A stretch of 64,000 bases of DNA from Drosophila persimilis (GCF_003286085.1 NW_020825332.1:1545001-1609000); one strand, 5' to 3'. Positions 36,371 through 48,611 are shown, numbered from the stretch's first letter. Notes: generated by a model not told the origin, from the letters alone. Numbers and translations: made by a program.

Positions 36371-39300
36371 CTGCAAAATGTCGGAAGAGAAAGAGAGAGA
36401 GAGATCGGAGTGCATTAGTGAAATGTCGCTGATTGGTACACAAATAGGAAAGAGACCAAAATCATTGGAATAGAAACTGAATTGTCATGGAGGAAGCTGA
36501 ACGGCAACATACAGTGCGTTACAGAGCTGTAAGAATGGGTTTTAAACTCACAAACAAATTAGATAGATATTGAATTGTAGCAGTGCTGCCATGAACTCTT
36601 TTCAAATTAACAAAATAGATCCTAACTATGGTATATAAATTAACAGATTTCTGACTAATTTCCCTACAATATACATATATGTTTTTTCTTATTTGTCTCA
36701 AATCTTACGAAAGAGCCTAGAACTTTCAGAGGAATCAAATTATCGAACACCCATCGCCCAATTGCAAACATCAGTCTTTGAAAGACAATAGAATTATCGT
36801 AACAATTCGATTATCTTTTCAATGGAATAACATTATTCAATCAATTAGCAGCGCTAGATAAGCTATCCAATTGTGTAATTTGCACGCTGCTAACTTTAAT
36901 CTCCACATTTCCGTGAATCACTCGTGTGTGTGTTTTCCCCCGTTCATTAGCCTTATGGTATTGAACCGCACCTTCGAAGATTGGCTACTTAGGGTCAGAC
37001 TCATGTTGGCTAGATGTACACACATGTTCGTAGAGATAACCCACAGCCGGCCAGCACTAACGGAAGGTCCCTCCACAGATCGCAGAGCTCCATAAGCCGC
37101 TTGGGGCTGACTGACTGACGGCCATCACAGGGGCAGCCAGCCATCAATTATAATTCGCGGTAAGTAAGAGTGATAACTGAGGTCGCCGATCCAACCCGAT
37201 CCGATCCGATCCGACCCGATCCATGCCAGATCCAAAGTAACAGCCGCCTGCCTGTATGCGGGGTTCAATAAAATCCAAAAGCCGAAAGCCCAAAGCCTAA
37301 AGCCATAGACCAGGCGGCACGCATACGCCCTGTTGTACATACACGATACACGATGGGTTTGACAGTATTTTCAGCTTTTTGTTATTTCGCTGCATCGTTA
37401 GGCCATTAAAACATAAGCAACTATGAATTTTTTATGGCAATGTGTGTCATTGCCTGTTGGGGAATCAATTAATACACACACATCGTTGCATAGGAGAAGC
37501 CCAAGTGTTTTTGGGGGCCTTTTTGGCTTGCTTGCGGCTTGCGCAAAATTACGTTGACAATTTCACTCGATTTGGTATGCGGCATAAATGGTTACTGGCT
37601 ACTGGCCGCCCCCCCCAAGAGAAGGCGAGAAGCCGAAAAGCCTCCACTCCGCCCATTCAGTGGGTGCGGCCTGGGGTTTTGCGTAATTTTTGAAAGAAAG
37701 AAAACCAGGGTCAGCATTTTTCTGTTCTATTCTTTGTCATGCTGATGAGCAGTAGGCAGCACCAGCAGCACAGACAAAGCCCCAAGTCGTAGCTGTGGCT
37801 CTTTCTATTTTTACATCTTAAAGAACCTTTCTCGCAGATGAGCAAAGCGTAGAAACCAAAGTTCAATGCACGTTTTAGCCATAGCCGAATGTCTTGGCAG
37901 CTCTTTGCCGCCTTCGGCAGTTCCCATGATTAATTGAGGCAAGCAGGATGCTATGGCTGTGCCTGTGTAAGAAAAGCCGAATAGAAAGAAATTTGCATGA
38001 GAGTTGATGATGGGGGGGGAGGAGATGATGATCAAAGAACAGTCGCAAAAAGACACGATAACCATTTTTTAAATTATATGTTTCTCGTAATTCTAGCAAT
38101 AATTTGAGAGGGGGAAAAAAAAAACGAAAAAAGATTTTGCCTGGCGGCTCATTAAGTTCGCTCCCAGTTTAATTATAATTATAAGAACGTAAGAAATGCC
38201 ATTGACTCGCTCGCTCGCCTCTCGGTTTCTCTCTTTATATGATTATATTTGATTTTTTTGTTAATTTGTTATAACATCAGCGTTCTAAACTTAACAACCA
38301 CAAAGCGCGCAATAAGATTACAAATAAGTAAAGCCTGATGGGTTGTTGAGTCTGTGTGTGTGTGTGTATGGACTGCGAGATACCCATTGATGGTTCTATC
38401 TCTATAGATAGCCGGACAGCAGGGGCTTATGCCAACTCGAAATGCCCCAAGCCCCAGCTTAGAATCAATTTTGTTTGTCAGAAAAATACTTTTCGAGTGG
38501 CCCTACAATTGGATGATTTCCGAAGTGGTTCTCTGGCTGTTTGTTTCGGGCTCTTACGATGATTGATAAAGTGACAAAATGGAGGAGCCCAAAATCAAAA
38601 TCAAAATCAAAATCTAGAAATCCATTTGGCCACACTTGAGAGCCGAGGCGTGCGAAAGAATTTTTGGTCGGTTCGGTGGAGGTGGGCCACGGATTGAATT
38701 CTATTCCATCTCGGAACCGCCCACACAACTGCTCGTCCGATGGGGAGATGGGGCCTTTGTTGGAGGTGGGGAGGGAGGTGTTGGGCCCTCGGGCTCTAGC
38801 TCTCCGCCATTGTGCTAAACAATGGGTTAAACTTGGCCACAGCTGATTAAACATGCAAATTGGCGCTTGGGAAATCGTGGACGAGCAGAGACACGACACG
38901 GCCGCCGGTTAAAAATGTTTTTATCAAACGAGCGATTTTATCAGTCGGGAGAGATCGCAGCGGATCACAGCGGATCGCAGCAAAACAAAAACCACACATA
39001 AGGCAAAACAAATGCAAATTTTATTGCCAGTTTCTGAGGCAATCCCTCAGCTGGGAGTGCATAAGATCACAAATAGCGCACCGCTTAGTGGGAGAAGACG
39101 CCTAGCGGAGGCGTAGTGCCATATTTAACTAAGACTTGCTGATGGATTCTGTTTTAGTATAGTCAATCGCTGGCATTCCTCAATGTTTGTTTGGCATGCT
39201 AATTGGGCGGCAGGCGCCGCAGTCTCTCCCGAGAATGTCTGGCATGTGGCGCTGCATCCCATCCATTATTGATTAGAAAGCACACGACAACAGTTGGCTA

Positions 39301-40690
39301 ATTATAGCCATGTACACCGCCAAAGGTCAGGCTTAACCAGTTAAGATCTGCCGCTTATTAGTGCTGGAAAATGCAATTAAAAATTTCCATGCAACTTCCT
39401 TTTGCAAAATATAGACATTAAACTTATAAACTCATTAAAAATTAGTCAAAAAATTCGACTATTTCGAGTATTTTGTCAGCCATGAAGGTGATCCCTCTCT
39501 GAATGGTTTTTTTTTCTTATTTGTTTGTTAATTCCAAGCCTTGCATGACACCCAAAATCGACAGAAGATGTCGTCAACTTCCTTCTGCGAGTAATAAAAT
39601 AATTATGTAGAATAAATATTAAGTAACTTTTGAGTGTTTGTGTGTGGCACTGCAAACAGCCGACATATTTAATAATACAAATAGTGCATAATTTAGTCAT
39701 ACACTCGTCGCACTAGAGCAGCGTTCGAGTCGAGTGGAGTCGAGTCTGAATCTAAATCTGAGACCGAGTCCAAGCGTGCATTAGAATAATTAACCCTGAA
39801 CCCAGGCGGCACGGCACTGACGGGGCACTACTCACGTATTCTTATGAGAATATACTGGTACTGTGCCTGGCCCATTGTTGTTGGCCCACTCGCCTATGTA
39901 TAATCGTTTGACTGGCGAATTTTTACACGTTTGATTCTTGGAACAATCGGGGAATTCTCGCTGGCTTGTGTGTAAAGTGAGCAAATATTTGGCTAGATTT
40001 TTCGGGTTTTTTATAAGTGGATTTTTGCTAATAACTTTGGCAAACGTCAAGAAGTTGGGACTCTCCCACATGGTTGGATTTAATATTACCCCCCCAGGGG
40101 CCACATCCACATCTCCTGTTTGTGCAAGAGTTTAAAAGGCGCTGAAAATTAATGGGCAGCACTCAAAAGTGTTTTATAGGCGGTGGGGGGAGGGGGATAC
40201 AGAGAGGCATACGGATTTGATTGAAAATGACAGTTAACGTGCCGGGGCAGTCATTAAGGCAAATTTGCAGTTTGCGGTCAGGCAATGTGTGTGGAGTGTG
40301 TGGAAAGTGGATGTGGATGATGATGGGCAATTTGCGTGTGAGTTATGTAAAGGCTGAAGGAAAGCGCAAGTGACAGCCGCAAGGGAGAACGAGCGACAGG
40401 GAGAGGTAGAGGGAGAGGGAGAGGGAGTGTGTGTGTGTACACTCCCTGCAATCGAGATAATTATCGGCTGCCGATATCACGCATGGGCAGAAAAACTGAA
40501 ACACAATACGATAAAATATTCGATTACTTGGCAAATTAACTGGAAAAAATCGATCTCTCACTTCAAGTGTTATATGGCAGCAGTCAGACACTTCCTCTCC
40601 CCCTCCCTCTCCCATCCATATGTAGTCTTTGCAATGATCAAAGACCATCTCGTGTGGGTGGAAGTGGGACAGGGAGTGCTCTGCATGCAC

Positions 40691-40696
<6 letters not shown>

Positions 40697-40727
<31 letters not shown>
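40697..40727 (+). repeat. (CT)n microsatellite
   Basis: About 15 uninterrupted CT dinucleotides. On the other strand this is (GA)n, the recognition sequence of GAGA factor, so it may have a regulatory role as well as being a simple repeat. Confidence 0.8.
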
Positions 40728-40729
<2 letters not shown>

Positions 40730-41004
40730 ACTCTGCTGCAATTTGCGTTTTCTTTTGTCAAGCTCAAGGCTCTCCATCTTCTCTCCATCCATCCATCCAT
40801 CCGACTCTTTGTGTCTCTCGCTTTTTGCATTTAAGGTGCCGCCCGAAGAGTCACGTGGGTGGATTTAAGAGATGTTGGGGGTGTTCATTTTGCTATATTG
40901 ACCGATTTATTAGGAATTTCTAGACGCGCCCATGAGTCATCCGCCCAGATAAAAAGATACTTAAGCTAAAATACCCATAAACACGCCCGTTAACAGCGTC
41001 AGTC

Positions 41005-41030
41005 GCGGTGCGGTGCGGTGCGGTGCGGTG
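41005..41030 (+). repeat. Pentamer GCGGT tandem array
   Basis: Five consecutive copies of a GCGGT/GGTGC-phase pentamer. It is GC-rich within AT-rich surroundings. Confidence 0.8.
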
Positions 41031-43904
41031 TGCAGTGGCCTACCAACACGCTTAATTAGTGCAAAGTGCACGTGCCGCGCCCCGGCTCCTAACAGTACCC
41101 TTATCGTTTACCTAGGCAAATGGCTTTCATGCCACTGCAGTGAGTCACAAAGCAGCAGCAGCAGCAGCAGCAGCCACAACAATCACTGTTGCATAACGAA
41201 GACCCACAACTGGCGGCTAACTAGCTACTTAATGCTCCATTGGCGTCACATTATCAGCTCCGTTAGCATCCATTTCCAATGCAATTAATGCTGCTGTGCT
41301 GCTCCTCTCCGATGCAGCGGCGATCGGCGATCGGCGTGCGGCTCCGTCTCCGGCTATGGCTCCGGCGTCCGGTTACCAGCAACAAACAGTTGATCCGTTT
41401 TCCATTTACCGGTTCGGTTTGGATCGGATTGGTCTCGGTCTCGTCTCTGTGTCCGGCCGTCCCATCTGTCCGTTGCCAATTGCCACTGTGTTATGGTTAT
41501 GGTCAACGACGCGGCTGGCCAAACAACTTTTCAATTTCAGCAAAATGTTCACACAGTTTTCATTTTGCATTCACTGTCTCTGTCTCTATCACTCTCTACC
41601 TCTTTCTGTTCGTGTTTTTCCATAAGTTTACACGATTTATGATAAGTTTATTTTTAAATGTTAAACAAGCTGCCAACAATGCAGTGCAAAGTTCTAGCTC
41701 TAGCTTCGCGCAGTGGAGGCGTGGCCATCCACAGACTCAACTCCCCAGTGACCCAAGCTCTCTGATCCGGGCTAATGAGCTCGACCTCTGGCCTTTGTTT
41801 TCCCTACGGCTCTTGGCAGACACATTAGCCACGCTCCAATTATTGCAACGATCGGTGGCAGTTGGCAAATTAGAACGGCGGCAAGGTGATTCAATTTGCT
41901 TAAAGCCAAAGACAGACCCAGACCCAGAGCCAGAGCCAGAGTCATAGCCATAGCCATACTCCAGTTCCAGTTGCAAGCTCTGGCTGGCAGACTCTCGGAG
42001 GTCAGCAGGAAAATATGAAAAAAATGCATTGGCCATTAATAAGTTTATTGGCGGCTCGGCTCTCATAAAACCCCAGAAACACAGTAACACGTACAGAACA
42101 AATAATAACAACAACAACCAGGGACTGGCGACAAGATTAAACCTGTTCTGCGACAAGTGCGCCTTGGGTACGCGACTGTCCATGTCCATTACAGTTAGAG
42201 ACATGGCCACAGAATGCACTCGACCAGGGCACAGTGGGTCACATTTTTGTATGAAAAGTGGGACCCACATTTGGAATAGAAATACGATAGCTCTCTTAGA
42301 AATGTTCGATGCTTGTTAATGAGAACAAACGGAGGGAAGAGAAGAAAGAGGAGTAATCTAGGAAGATTCAGACTTAGGTGCCCTTCTTACTGTCTTCCTC
42401 TCTCAATTGGTAAATAAGCAAGAAAAACAGAGAGCGTAAGCAAGTAAGTTGAAATAAACAGAGTTTAATCATCTGCTGTAATCTCTTCACTCTTTACTCT
42501 TTACTCTTTACTCTCGACTCTCCACTCTCCACTCCCCTTTGACACTCATCTCCCCACTCTCAGAAAACACTTGTAAAACTCTAAATACATTCCAGAAATT
42601 CTTTGTTCCACTGTGCCATCTGCAACAGTTGTTTTTTGCCTGGAACCTTTTTTGTGGGCCCGGTTTTGGTCTGTGGTTTGTGTTGCCTTTTTACTGCTGT
42701 TTTATGTATTTTTCCACGTTTTTTTTTTTTGTTTTTGCCAATTGCTCATTGATGTCTGTTTGCTTTTGGTTTTAGTTTCGGCTCTGGCACCGTTACACGC
42801 TTGCACTCTCCCGCTGTAAAGTTCAAAGGTGCCCGGAGTCTGTGGGGATTGCTGTGCTATGTTTTTGTTTGTGTGTCGTGAGAACCAATCGTTGGATTTG
42901 GCTACCTGTGCAGATGGTCAGTCCTTAGAAATATTTGAAACTCACTTTAGCTGCCATTTGTGGATGCGCGAGTGGTGTCCGCTCAGTTGTCCGCCAAGTG
43001 CAGGGGCCTGTCCGTGCACACGCATTTAGTGCGGACAGCTAGTCATTTGTTTACTCTCCACCTCTTTCTCTATCCCTCTCTCACGCTCTCGGCCTAAGCC
43101 GAGCTTTCGCGCCGCTCTATGAAAGCGTCGGAGCGAGACGACAATAGGTACTCCCCGAGAGCCGAAAAAAGAAGACTCCACAACGTTGCTTTACATAAAC
43201 TTTACCGATTTCTGCGGCACAGATACAAAAACGAGTACAGATGCACTGCAATGACAATGCTGGCTGTAATTAATTTCGCTTCAGGCCAAATAATAACAAA
43301 TTTCGCATTTCATTTCGCTTCGTTTCATTCACAGCGAAATCGGGCTGGCTTATTTATGCATTTGACCCGCTTTGTGGCTTTGACAAAAACAACCGAAACA
43401 AACCGAAACGAGTTGCAACAATACGATTCGAAAAACACGGCTGCTGTCGCGCTGTTGTTTTCTTGGAATTTCGATTCTACGCAAAAAAAAAACTTGTTGC
43501 CTGTTTTGTTTATGATTTTTCTTTTGCACTTGCTTTCGGTTGATATTCTGGCACGCACACATAAACAACCACCATCAACACACACAAACACACTGATACG
43601 CACGGACCAGGCCCAGCTCTTGGCTAAAATATTTTCGTGAATTTCGTGAAATTATTCGGTTGCGCCCGCGCTCTTTCAGAACCTACGAAATTTGTTGGTT
43701 TCTCTCTCACGGCGGAAATATCTATGTACAACATATATAGATATTTTCGTATTCAACGGAACTACTTTTCTGAATTCGGAGCAAAATTCGGCACTATTTC
43801 TGTTGTTACTTGTCCGCGGCCCGCTAAAAGATTGAGTTCCACAGTGCTTCCATTATTCCCACTGTACCACCCGACGGATACGTCATGTTAAGCATGTTGC
43901 TGTT

Positions 43905-44245
43905 AATCCGTACTCATGTTGCTAGGAAACCGGTTTCTAGTCCAAACTACTGTTGTGAGTATAGAAGTTTCGATACCCTGTTGCTCGAATTAATGTTAAA
44001 ATTCTCTGCTCCAAGCTGATTATCAATAATTGGCATTAAAAGCTTACTTCATCAATAGGTCTTTATCAGTTTGATTGGTTTTTTTTTTTTTCTTTGTTTA
44101 TTCAGTTTCGTTGTGATAGCTTTCAAGCTGGGAGACAGACAGATGAATAGACATCTTATGAGGCCCGAAACTTTTGTGCGTTACGAACAACTCACAATCT
44201 TAATAATATCCTTTGTTTTCTAGGGTATTCAAATGTTGCTCACAG
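43905..44245. repeat. Probable old dispersed repeat, SGM/DINE-like
   Basis: The segment has GATACCCTG, then GGGAGACAGACAGATGAATAGACATC, then CGAAACTTTTGTGCGTTAC and a terminal TAGGGTATTCAAA. From memory this order (ACAGACAGAC, CGGAAAC...GTTAC, GGGTAT) is typical of degenerate non-autonomous repeats scattered through Drosophila intergenic DNA. The assignment is by resemblance only. Confidence 0.35.
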
Positions 44246-44429
44246 ATGCGTGAATGTTGCTAAGAGCAAAGTAACACACTCTTAAAGCTCTTTTGATATG
44301 ATCGATCATTAGTGTTGAGTAACGGTGATCACTGGGCTTTCGGGGAAGCGGTCTCTAGCGGAATTCATTGGAAACGAAAAGCTAAGCTTTTAGCAGTTAC
44401 AAATTGAATTTAAATTTAATTAAAAGTCC

Positions 44430-44735
44430 TAACTAACAGGTCACTGTCTGGCTGCTGCACATGCAGCAAAGCTAGGCATCACCAACAGAGACAGTTGCAG
44501 GAAATGTGAGGAACCTGGGGCTATCGAAACCCTGGAACATCTCATCTGCAACTGTCCGGCTCTCTCAAGGGCAAGGAGGAGATACCTGGGCGCCCCAGTG
44601 TTGGCATCACTTTTTAGAACCACATTAACACTCCCGCGACGGTTCATACACCGCCCCCCCCATCCGGATAACTAAGGGCCATATTGGCCTATGCGCGGCC
44701 CCGCTGAGGGCCGTCCGGGTTAACCTAACCTAACC
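44430..44735 (+). mobile_element. 5'-truncated LINE 3' end (LOA/Bilbo- or R1-like)
   Basis: A 306-bp insertion is bounded by perfect 14-bp direct repeats TTAATTAAAAGTCC at 44416-44429 and 44736-44749. From 44433 it is open to TAA at 44673-44675, encoding about 80 residues of a retrotransposon ORF2 C terminus. This includes a Cys/His knuckle (CRKCEEPG... then LEHLICNCPALSRAR), characteristic of R1/LOA/Jockey-type non-LTR elements. The 3' end is non-coding and finishes in CCTAACCTAACC, not poly(A). Severe 5' truncation plus an intact target duplication is the classic outcome of target-primed reverse transcription, and the perfect repeats suggest a recent event. The clade is inferred; Bilbo is known from the obscura group. 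Confidence 0.8.
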
Positions 44736-45030
44736 TTAATTAAAAGTCCAACCCAATCATTTCAAATTAATATGATGGTATTCAAAAATAACCTACATAT
44801 ACTACATATATAAATATTATAAAATAAATGCATATGTTGTAGGAGAAAATTGTATTAAGCATCTAAGATGCAAGGTGCAGGCAGCATATCAAGTATTTAT
44901 GTACCTAGTACATTATATGGTCATTCGATTTTAGTTCTTTGCAGCTAATTTATAGATGTACATACAACATACATATCAGGCATGAATCTGTATATGGCAT
45001 TTTATATGGCGATTCTCTTGCAGCTTTTTG

Positions 45031-45075
45031 ATATATGTACATATGTACATACATACATATGTACATACATATGTA
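45031..45075 (+). repeat. TATGTACA-type tandem repeat
   Basis: A run of alternating ATATGTAC and ATAC units, largely self-complementary and able to form cruciforms. It is a simple-sequence feature in AT-rich intergenic DNA. Confidence 0.7.
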
Positions 45076-45730
45076 GTTATCTGATCTTGGCGATTTTGAT
45101 CTATATTAGTCTTACTTTTTACTACTTATTAGTATATACTAAGAAGAAAATAAGGGATGTTAATAATTTCATCCCGATGGTTTTAAAACAGTGAGACTAT
45201 TTTAAATAAAAGCAAAGAGAACAAAAATATCAATGAACTGTAAATAATGAAGCCCTTCGCAGATCATAGCGCCGCTCATAGAACCATCAAGTCGCCGGCT
45301 TGTGAAGACAAAGAAAGGGAAACCCCAAAAAACATGCATATTTTCATACAGTACAATACTTACCAATACCACACACATACCACACATACAAATCAAGCTC
45401 AAAACGCACAGCAGAATCGCACAAAAACAAAAACAAAAAAATCAAAAAAGGCGAGAGAAGGGTACACAAATCAGAAGGTATGATCATAATACGATGCTGG
45501 CATGTCAAGCGGTGCTATGCGGTTCAAATACATACATACATATGCATGAAGGGCACTGACTCGAGTGACCATACCTTGTTATGAGTGTACCCTGGACAAG
45601 AGCAAACAAAAATGTGCACACATTCTCATTCGTTCTCATCCAATTCGTTAGTTCGGGGAAGCACACATCGACAAGCCGGCCACTGGACCAAGTTTATTCT
45701 GACGCCGCTTTCTGGTGAAAAGGAAATAAA

Positions 45731-45786
45731 GTGAGTTTATGAAACATAAATAACACAATTATAGATACTATCCATTCCATACACAG
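45731..45786 (+). other. Possible 56-nt intron in the 5'UTR of the BTBD9-like gene
   Basis: GTGAGTTTATG after AAATAAA at 45730 is a good donor and ACACAG at 45781-45786 a good acceptor. They lie just 16 nt upstream of the ATG at 45803. The size is near the lower limit for fly introns. If used, the otherwise intronless gene has acquired a leader intron. Confidence 0.4.
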
Positions 45787-45802
45787 AAATCTAGAAACGA
45801 AA

Positions 45803-46915
45803 ATGTGCACCCAGGTAAACGAAGCATCTTTCCCCGGTACCACGAAGGGTACCAATACCGACGACATCGATGTGGTCGATCGCGTGGAGCTGGACATGGG
45901 CCGCCTCTGCATGAACGACCTCTATTCGGACGTGGAGTTTTTGGTAGAGGACCATCGGCTCCCGGCCCACCGAAACATTCTAGCGGTCCGCAGTGAGTAC
46001 TTCAGCGCCATGCTGTACGGTGACATGGCTGAATCGAAGCAGCGGGAAATTCGGCTGAATGTGCCGGTGGATGCATTTAAAAAAATTCTGGGCTATATTT
46101 ACACGGGCACGCTGCCTCTTTCCAAACTGGACGTGGATCAAATTCTAGATCTGCTAAATTTGGTCCACTTTTTCGGATTGCAGAACGTCGAGGCGGCCAT
46201 AGAGAAAAATCTGCAGCAGAATGCTTCCCTCAGCAACATCTGCAAGATCCTGAATGCAGCGCACCGATACAGTATGAACGGCCTGCGCAAAAACTGCCTA
46301 AACTTTATGGACTGCAAGGCGTCGGATGTGCTACAGCATGCATCCTTCGCAATGCTGTGTAAGGAATCACTTGAGGAAGTCCTGGAACGGGACACCTTCT
46401 ATGCCCCCGAAGTTGAAATTTTTCAAGCTGTATGCAAATGGAGGGCCCTCTTTCCGAGCGAGGACATCAAGACCGTGATCTCGCACATACGTCTCCCTCT
46501 AATGTCTTTTCAAGAGCTGCTACGTGTGGTGCGTCCCACTGGCATTTTCGACCTGGACCAAATAATGGACGCCATGGATCAAATAGAGGCTAGAGAGAAT
46601 CTGCCACACCGGAGCGTCGTGTTGCGGGGGGAGAATGTGTACAAAGTTATAAGAAATTGTCAGTCTGATTATACGATTTTCAAAATCAGCAAGGTGTCCT
46701 TAATCAACTGTATTAGTCTGACTGTTTCTGTTGGAGGGAAATGGGCAGTACATTTCTCACACAACATGGAGCACATGTATTCTGTGGGAACCTATGATAT
46801 GAAACCCAACGTCAGAAGGGATATTAATATTGAGAAGGCTTTCGCTCGCTACATTATTGTCCAGACATTTAATCAAAACAAGATTGATGCTGAGGTCATT
46901 GTCAAGTATAAGTAG
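45803..46915 (+). CDS. BTBD9-like BTB/BACK protein, truncated, probable retrogene, 370 aa
   Basis: One uninterrupted open frame runs from ATG at 45803 to TAG at 46913-46915. Residues 36-132 form a BTB/POZ domain (YSDVEFLVEDHRLPAHRNIL, YIYTGTLPLSKLDVD) and about 140-240 a BACK domain (SFAMLCKESL, APEVEIFQAVCKW, IRLPLMSFQELLRVVRP). The RLPLMS...VVRPTG stretch closely resembles BTBD9, a presumed Cullin-3 adaptor. BTBD9 proteins are usually near 600-720 residues with two C-terminal discoidin-type (F5/8C) modules. Here about 100 residues follow BACK: one shortened, diverged module ending in FARYIIVQTFNQNKIDAEVIVKY, and no second module. An intronless, truncated, intact frame is what an expressed retrocopy of a parental BTBD9 gene would look like. 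A full substrate-binding half is missing, so it may dimerise or bind Cullin-3 without the usual targets. It is not an obvious pseudogene. Confidence 0.9.
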   Translation: MCTQVNEASFPGTTKGTNTDDIDVVDRVELDMGRLCMNDLYSDVEFLVEDHRLPAHRNILAVRSEYFSAMLYGDMAESKQREIRLNVPVDAFKKILGYIYTGTLPLSKLDVDQILDLLNLVHFFGLQNVEAAIEKNLQQNASLSNICKILNAAHRYSMNGLRKNCLNFMDCKASDVLQHASFAMLCKESLEEVLERDTFYAPEVEIFQAVCKWRALFPSEDIKTVISHIRLPLMSFQELLRVVRPTGIFDLDQIMDAMDQIEARENLPHRSVVLRGENVYKVIRNCQSDYTIFKISKVSLINCISLTVSVGGKWAVHFSHNMEHMYSVGTYDMKPNVRRDINIEKAFARYIIVQTFNQNKIDAEVIVKYK

Positions 46916-46924
46916 CCCCATGAC

Positions 46925-47985
46925 TGCAATAGTAGCTACTCCAGCAGAGAGGATCCCAGTTCTGTCTTCCCTTTAAATATACTACATTTCTTATTATCCC
47001 TCAATTCAAGTTGCTGTAGTCGTATGAAGTACAATGGAGTTTAATTTACCGACAGAAAAGGAAACTCAGCATAAATACAATAAGGTCAATAGGTATAAAA
47101 TAACTAACTAGATTTTTAAAGTTTTTTCTCCTATTTTTGGTACCATATGGGCGTGCTACGCCTTCATGTGAACGGAATAATCTCCTTGACGCGTAAAATT
47201 TCGAAGGTGCGATCAAAATGAATTTTTTTTTTTTTCTTAAAATGAGTACTGTAACTACATATGTATAATACTTATCCTTATTTACGATAGCCCACTTCCG
47301 GCCTATTCATTTTCCCTTCCTTTTGCTTTGCGTGCTCTCGTCGCTATGCTGAAACTCGAAAGGCTCGAAATATTGGTTTACAGCTGAAAACCTGATGGCC
47401 TCCGACCTTAAAGACAGCACTAAAATAAAATACATTATATAAATCCAATTAAAAGTATATATTTTAAGAGCGTACAAAATGTACAAGTTAACCTACGGAA
47501 TCCTGTAATCTGTAATTAAGAAACGCATTCAAATGAATTGAATCCATACTTGCGCAAATGTTCCACAAAGTCTTAAAATAAACCATGATCCCCATGATTT
47601 TAAGAGGCACCCTCTTAAGAAACCACTCAAAAATCTACCGTTTGATTAAAGCTTTTGATTAATGGAAGGGCCCCGCGCGATCCCATAGCCAAAAAGAGAG
47701 AGAGACAGAGCAAGGCAAGGGTATGATGTGCGTGTGCCGAAGTCGAATTCGACATTCGGCAACGAAAGTTGAGACGAGCGCGTAAGGGAGTCTCAGTCTC
47801 AGTCTCAGTCTCTCTCTCTCTCTCTCTCTCTCTGTTTGTCGCTCTGTCTGCACCTTTTGTTGATCTTGAGATGGAATTCGAAATACCAAATTGTTGATTT
47901 ATCTCTCGGGTCTCCAGATCTCGGGGGCTGGCTGCTGCGACTGCGCGTCGGCTGCGCAGTCCACTCACAATTGACCAGCGGGCGA
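46925..47985. other. Intergenic stretch upstream of the nrf-6-like gene
   Basis: No gene is supported. The stretch holds a T run near 47223-47235 and a (TC)n run at 47809-47833 shortly upstream of a TATA promoter, which could be a GAGA-factor site. Confidence 0.5.
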
Positions 47986-47992
47986 CCAAGTT

Positions 47993-48028
47993 TATAAAAC
48001 TTTGAGCCAAAATGCAGCCTCGCACAGT
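47993..48028 (+). promoter_or_regulatory. TATA box and initiator of the nrf-6-like gene
   Basis: TATAAA at 47993-47998 is followed by a CACAGTTG initiator-like site with candidate start A at 48024 or 48026, 31-33 nt downstream. The sequence beyond is leader-like and ends in a clean splice donor, so this is the probable promoter of the acyltransferase gene 2.4 kb downstream. Confidence 0.6.
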
Positions 48029-48439
48029 TGATTCCAAAACGCCCGTTGCACGCGTTGTTGTCGTCTGCCCGATGGCCCTCATCGAAATTTAAGCGAAAAT
48101 GAAATTCGGTTAACGTCAACGAAAAACGAGTTGCAGGGCCACAAAAAGAAGAAGCAAAAGCCAGAAGAAACAGAAGCGGAGAAAGAGGCAAAGACACAGA
48201 GGCAGAGGCAAAAGAGCTAATCTGTTGTGCAGTGCGTTTTATCAACAGCAACAGAAACGAAAACGAAAGTCGAAACACGCGGATCTCTGCTCTCGTAATG
48301 TCTCAATAAAAAAAAATAAAAATCATCTCAACTACAGCCGGAATGTAGGGAAAAAGTGAAAATAAATCAGAGACACAAAGTGCTCTTAAGAGATACCCAA
48401 ACCCACAAGCAACAAAAATAATCAAATACTGTACAAAAA
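48026..48439 (+). other. Probable untranslated first exon of the nrf-6-like gene
   Basis: A purine-rich leader (AACAGAAACGAAAACGAAAG and similar runs) extends from the TATA-defined start to the donor AAAAA followed by GTAAGT at 48440. The next exon should contain the ATG at 50446. Its acceptor is unresolved: CATAGCAG or CAGCAG at about 50434-50437 are options, with a weak pyrimidine tract. Confidence 0.5.
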
Positions 48440-48572
48440 GTAAGTGTCTTGAGTGCCGGAGGTTCTAATACGAAACAGTGCTCTGTGCAAATACAACATG
48501 TTAATTGATGGATTCTATTGGAAGGCAGCATCTCCACCAGACTCTCCCCCTTAAACACCTCTCTCTCGCTCG

Positions 48573-48576
<4 letters not shown>

Positions 48577-48610
<34 letters not shown>
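48577..48610 (+). repeat. (TC)n microsatellite in the first intron of the nrf-6-like gene
   Basis: About 17 TC dinucleotides. On the other strand this is (GA)n, a possible GAGA-factor site. Confidence 0.75.

Positions 48611-48611
<1 letters not shown>

Larger units (their letters stand above)
36380..43900. other. Long non-coding stretch upstream of Tie
   Basis: No gene is firmly supported. It probably contains upstream Tie untranslated exon(s) and promoter. Visible structure: a CCGAT pentamer array near 37195-37225, AAAATC repeats near 38595-38615, GAGGGA and TC runs near 40400-40430 and 40697-40727, a GGTGC pentamer array at 41005-41030, and CTTTACT heptamers near 42490-42535. An open frame near 39836-40110 on the minus strand ends at a good donor but has no partner exon. 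Confidence 0.5.
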
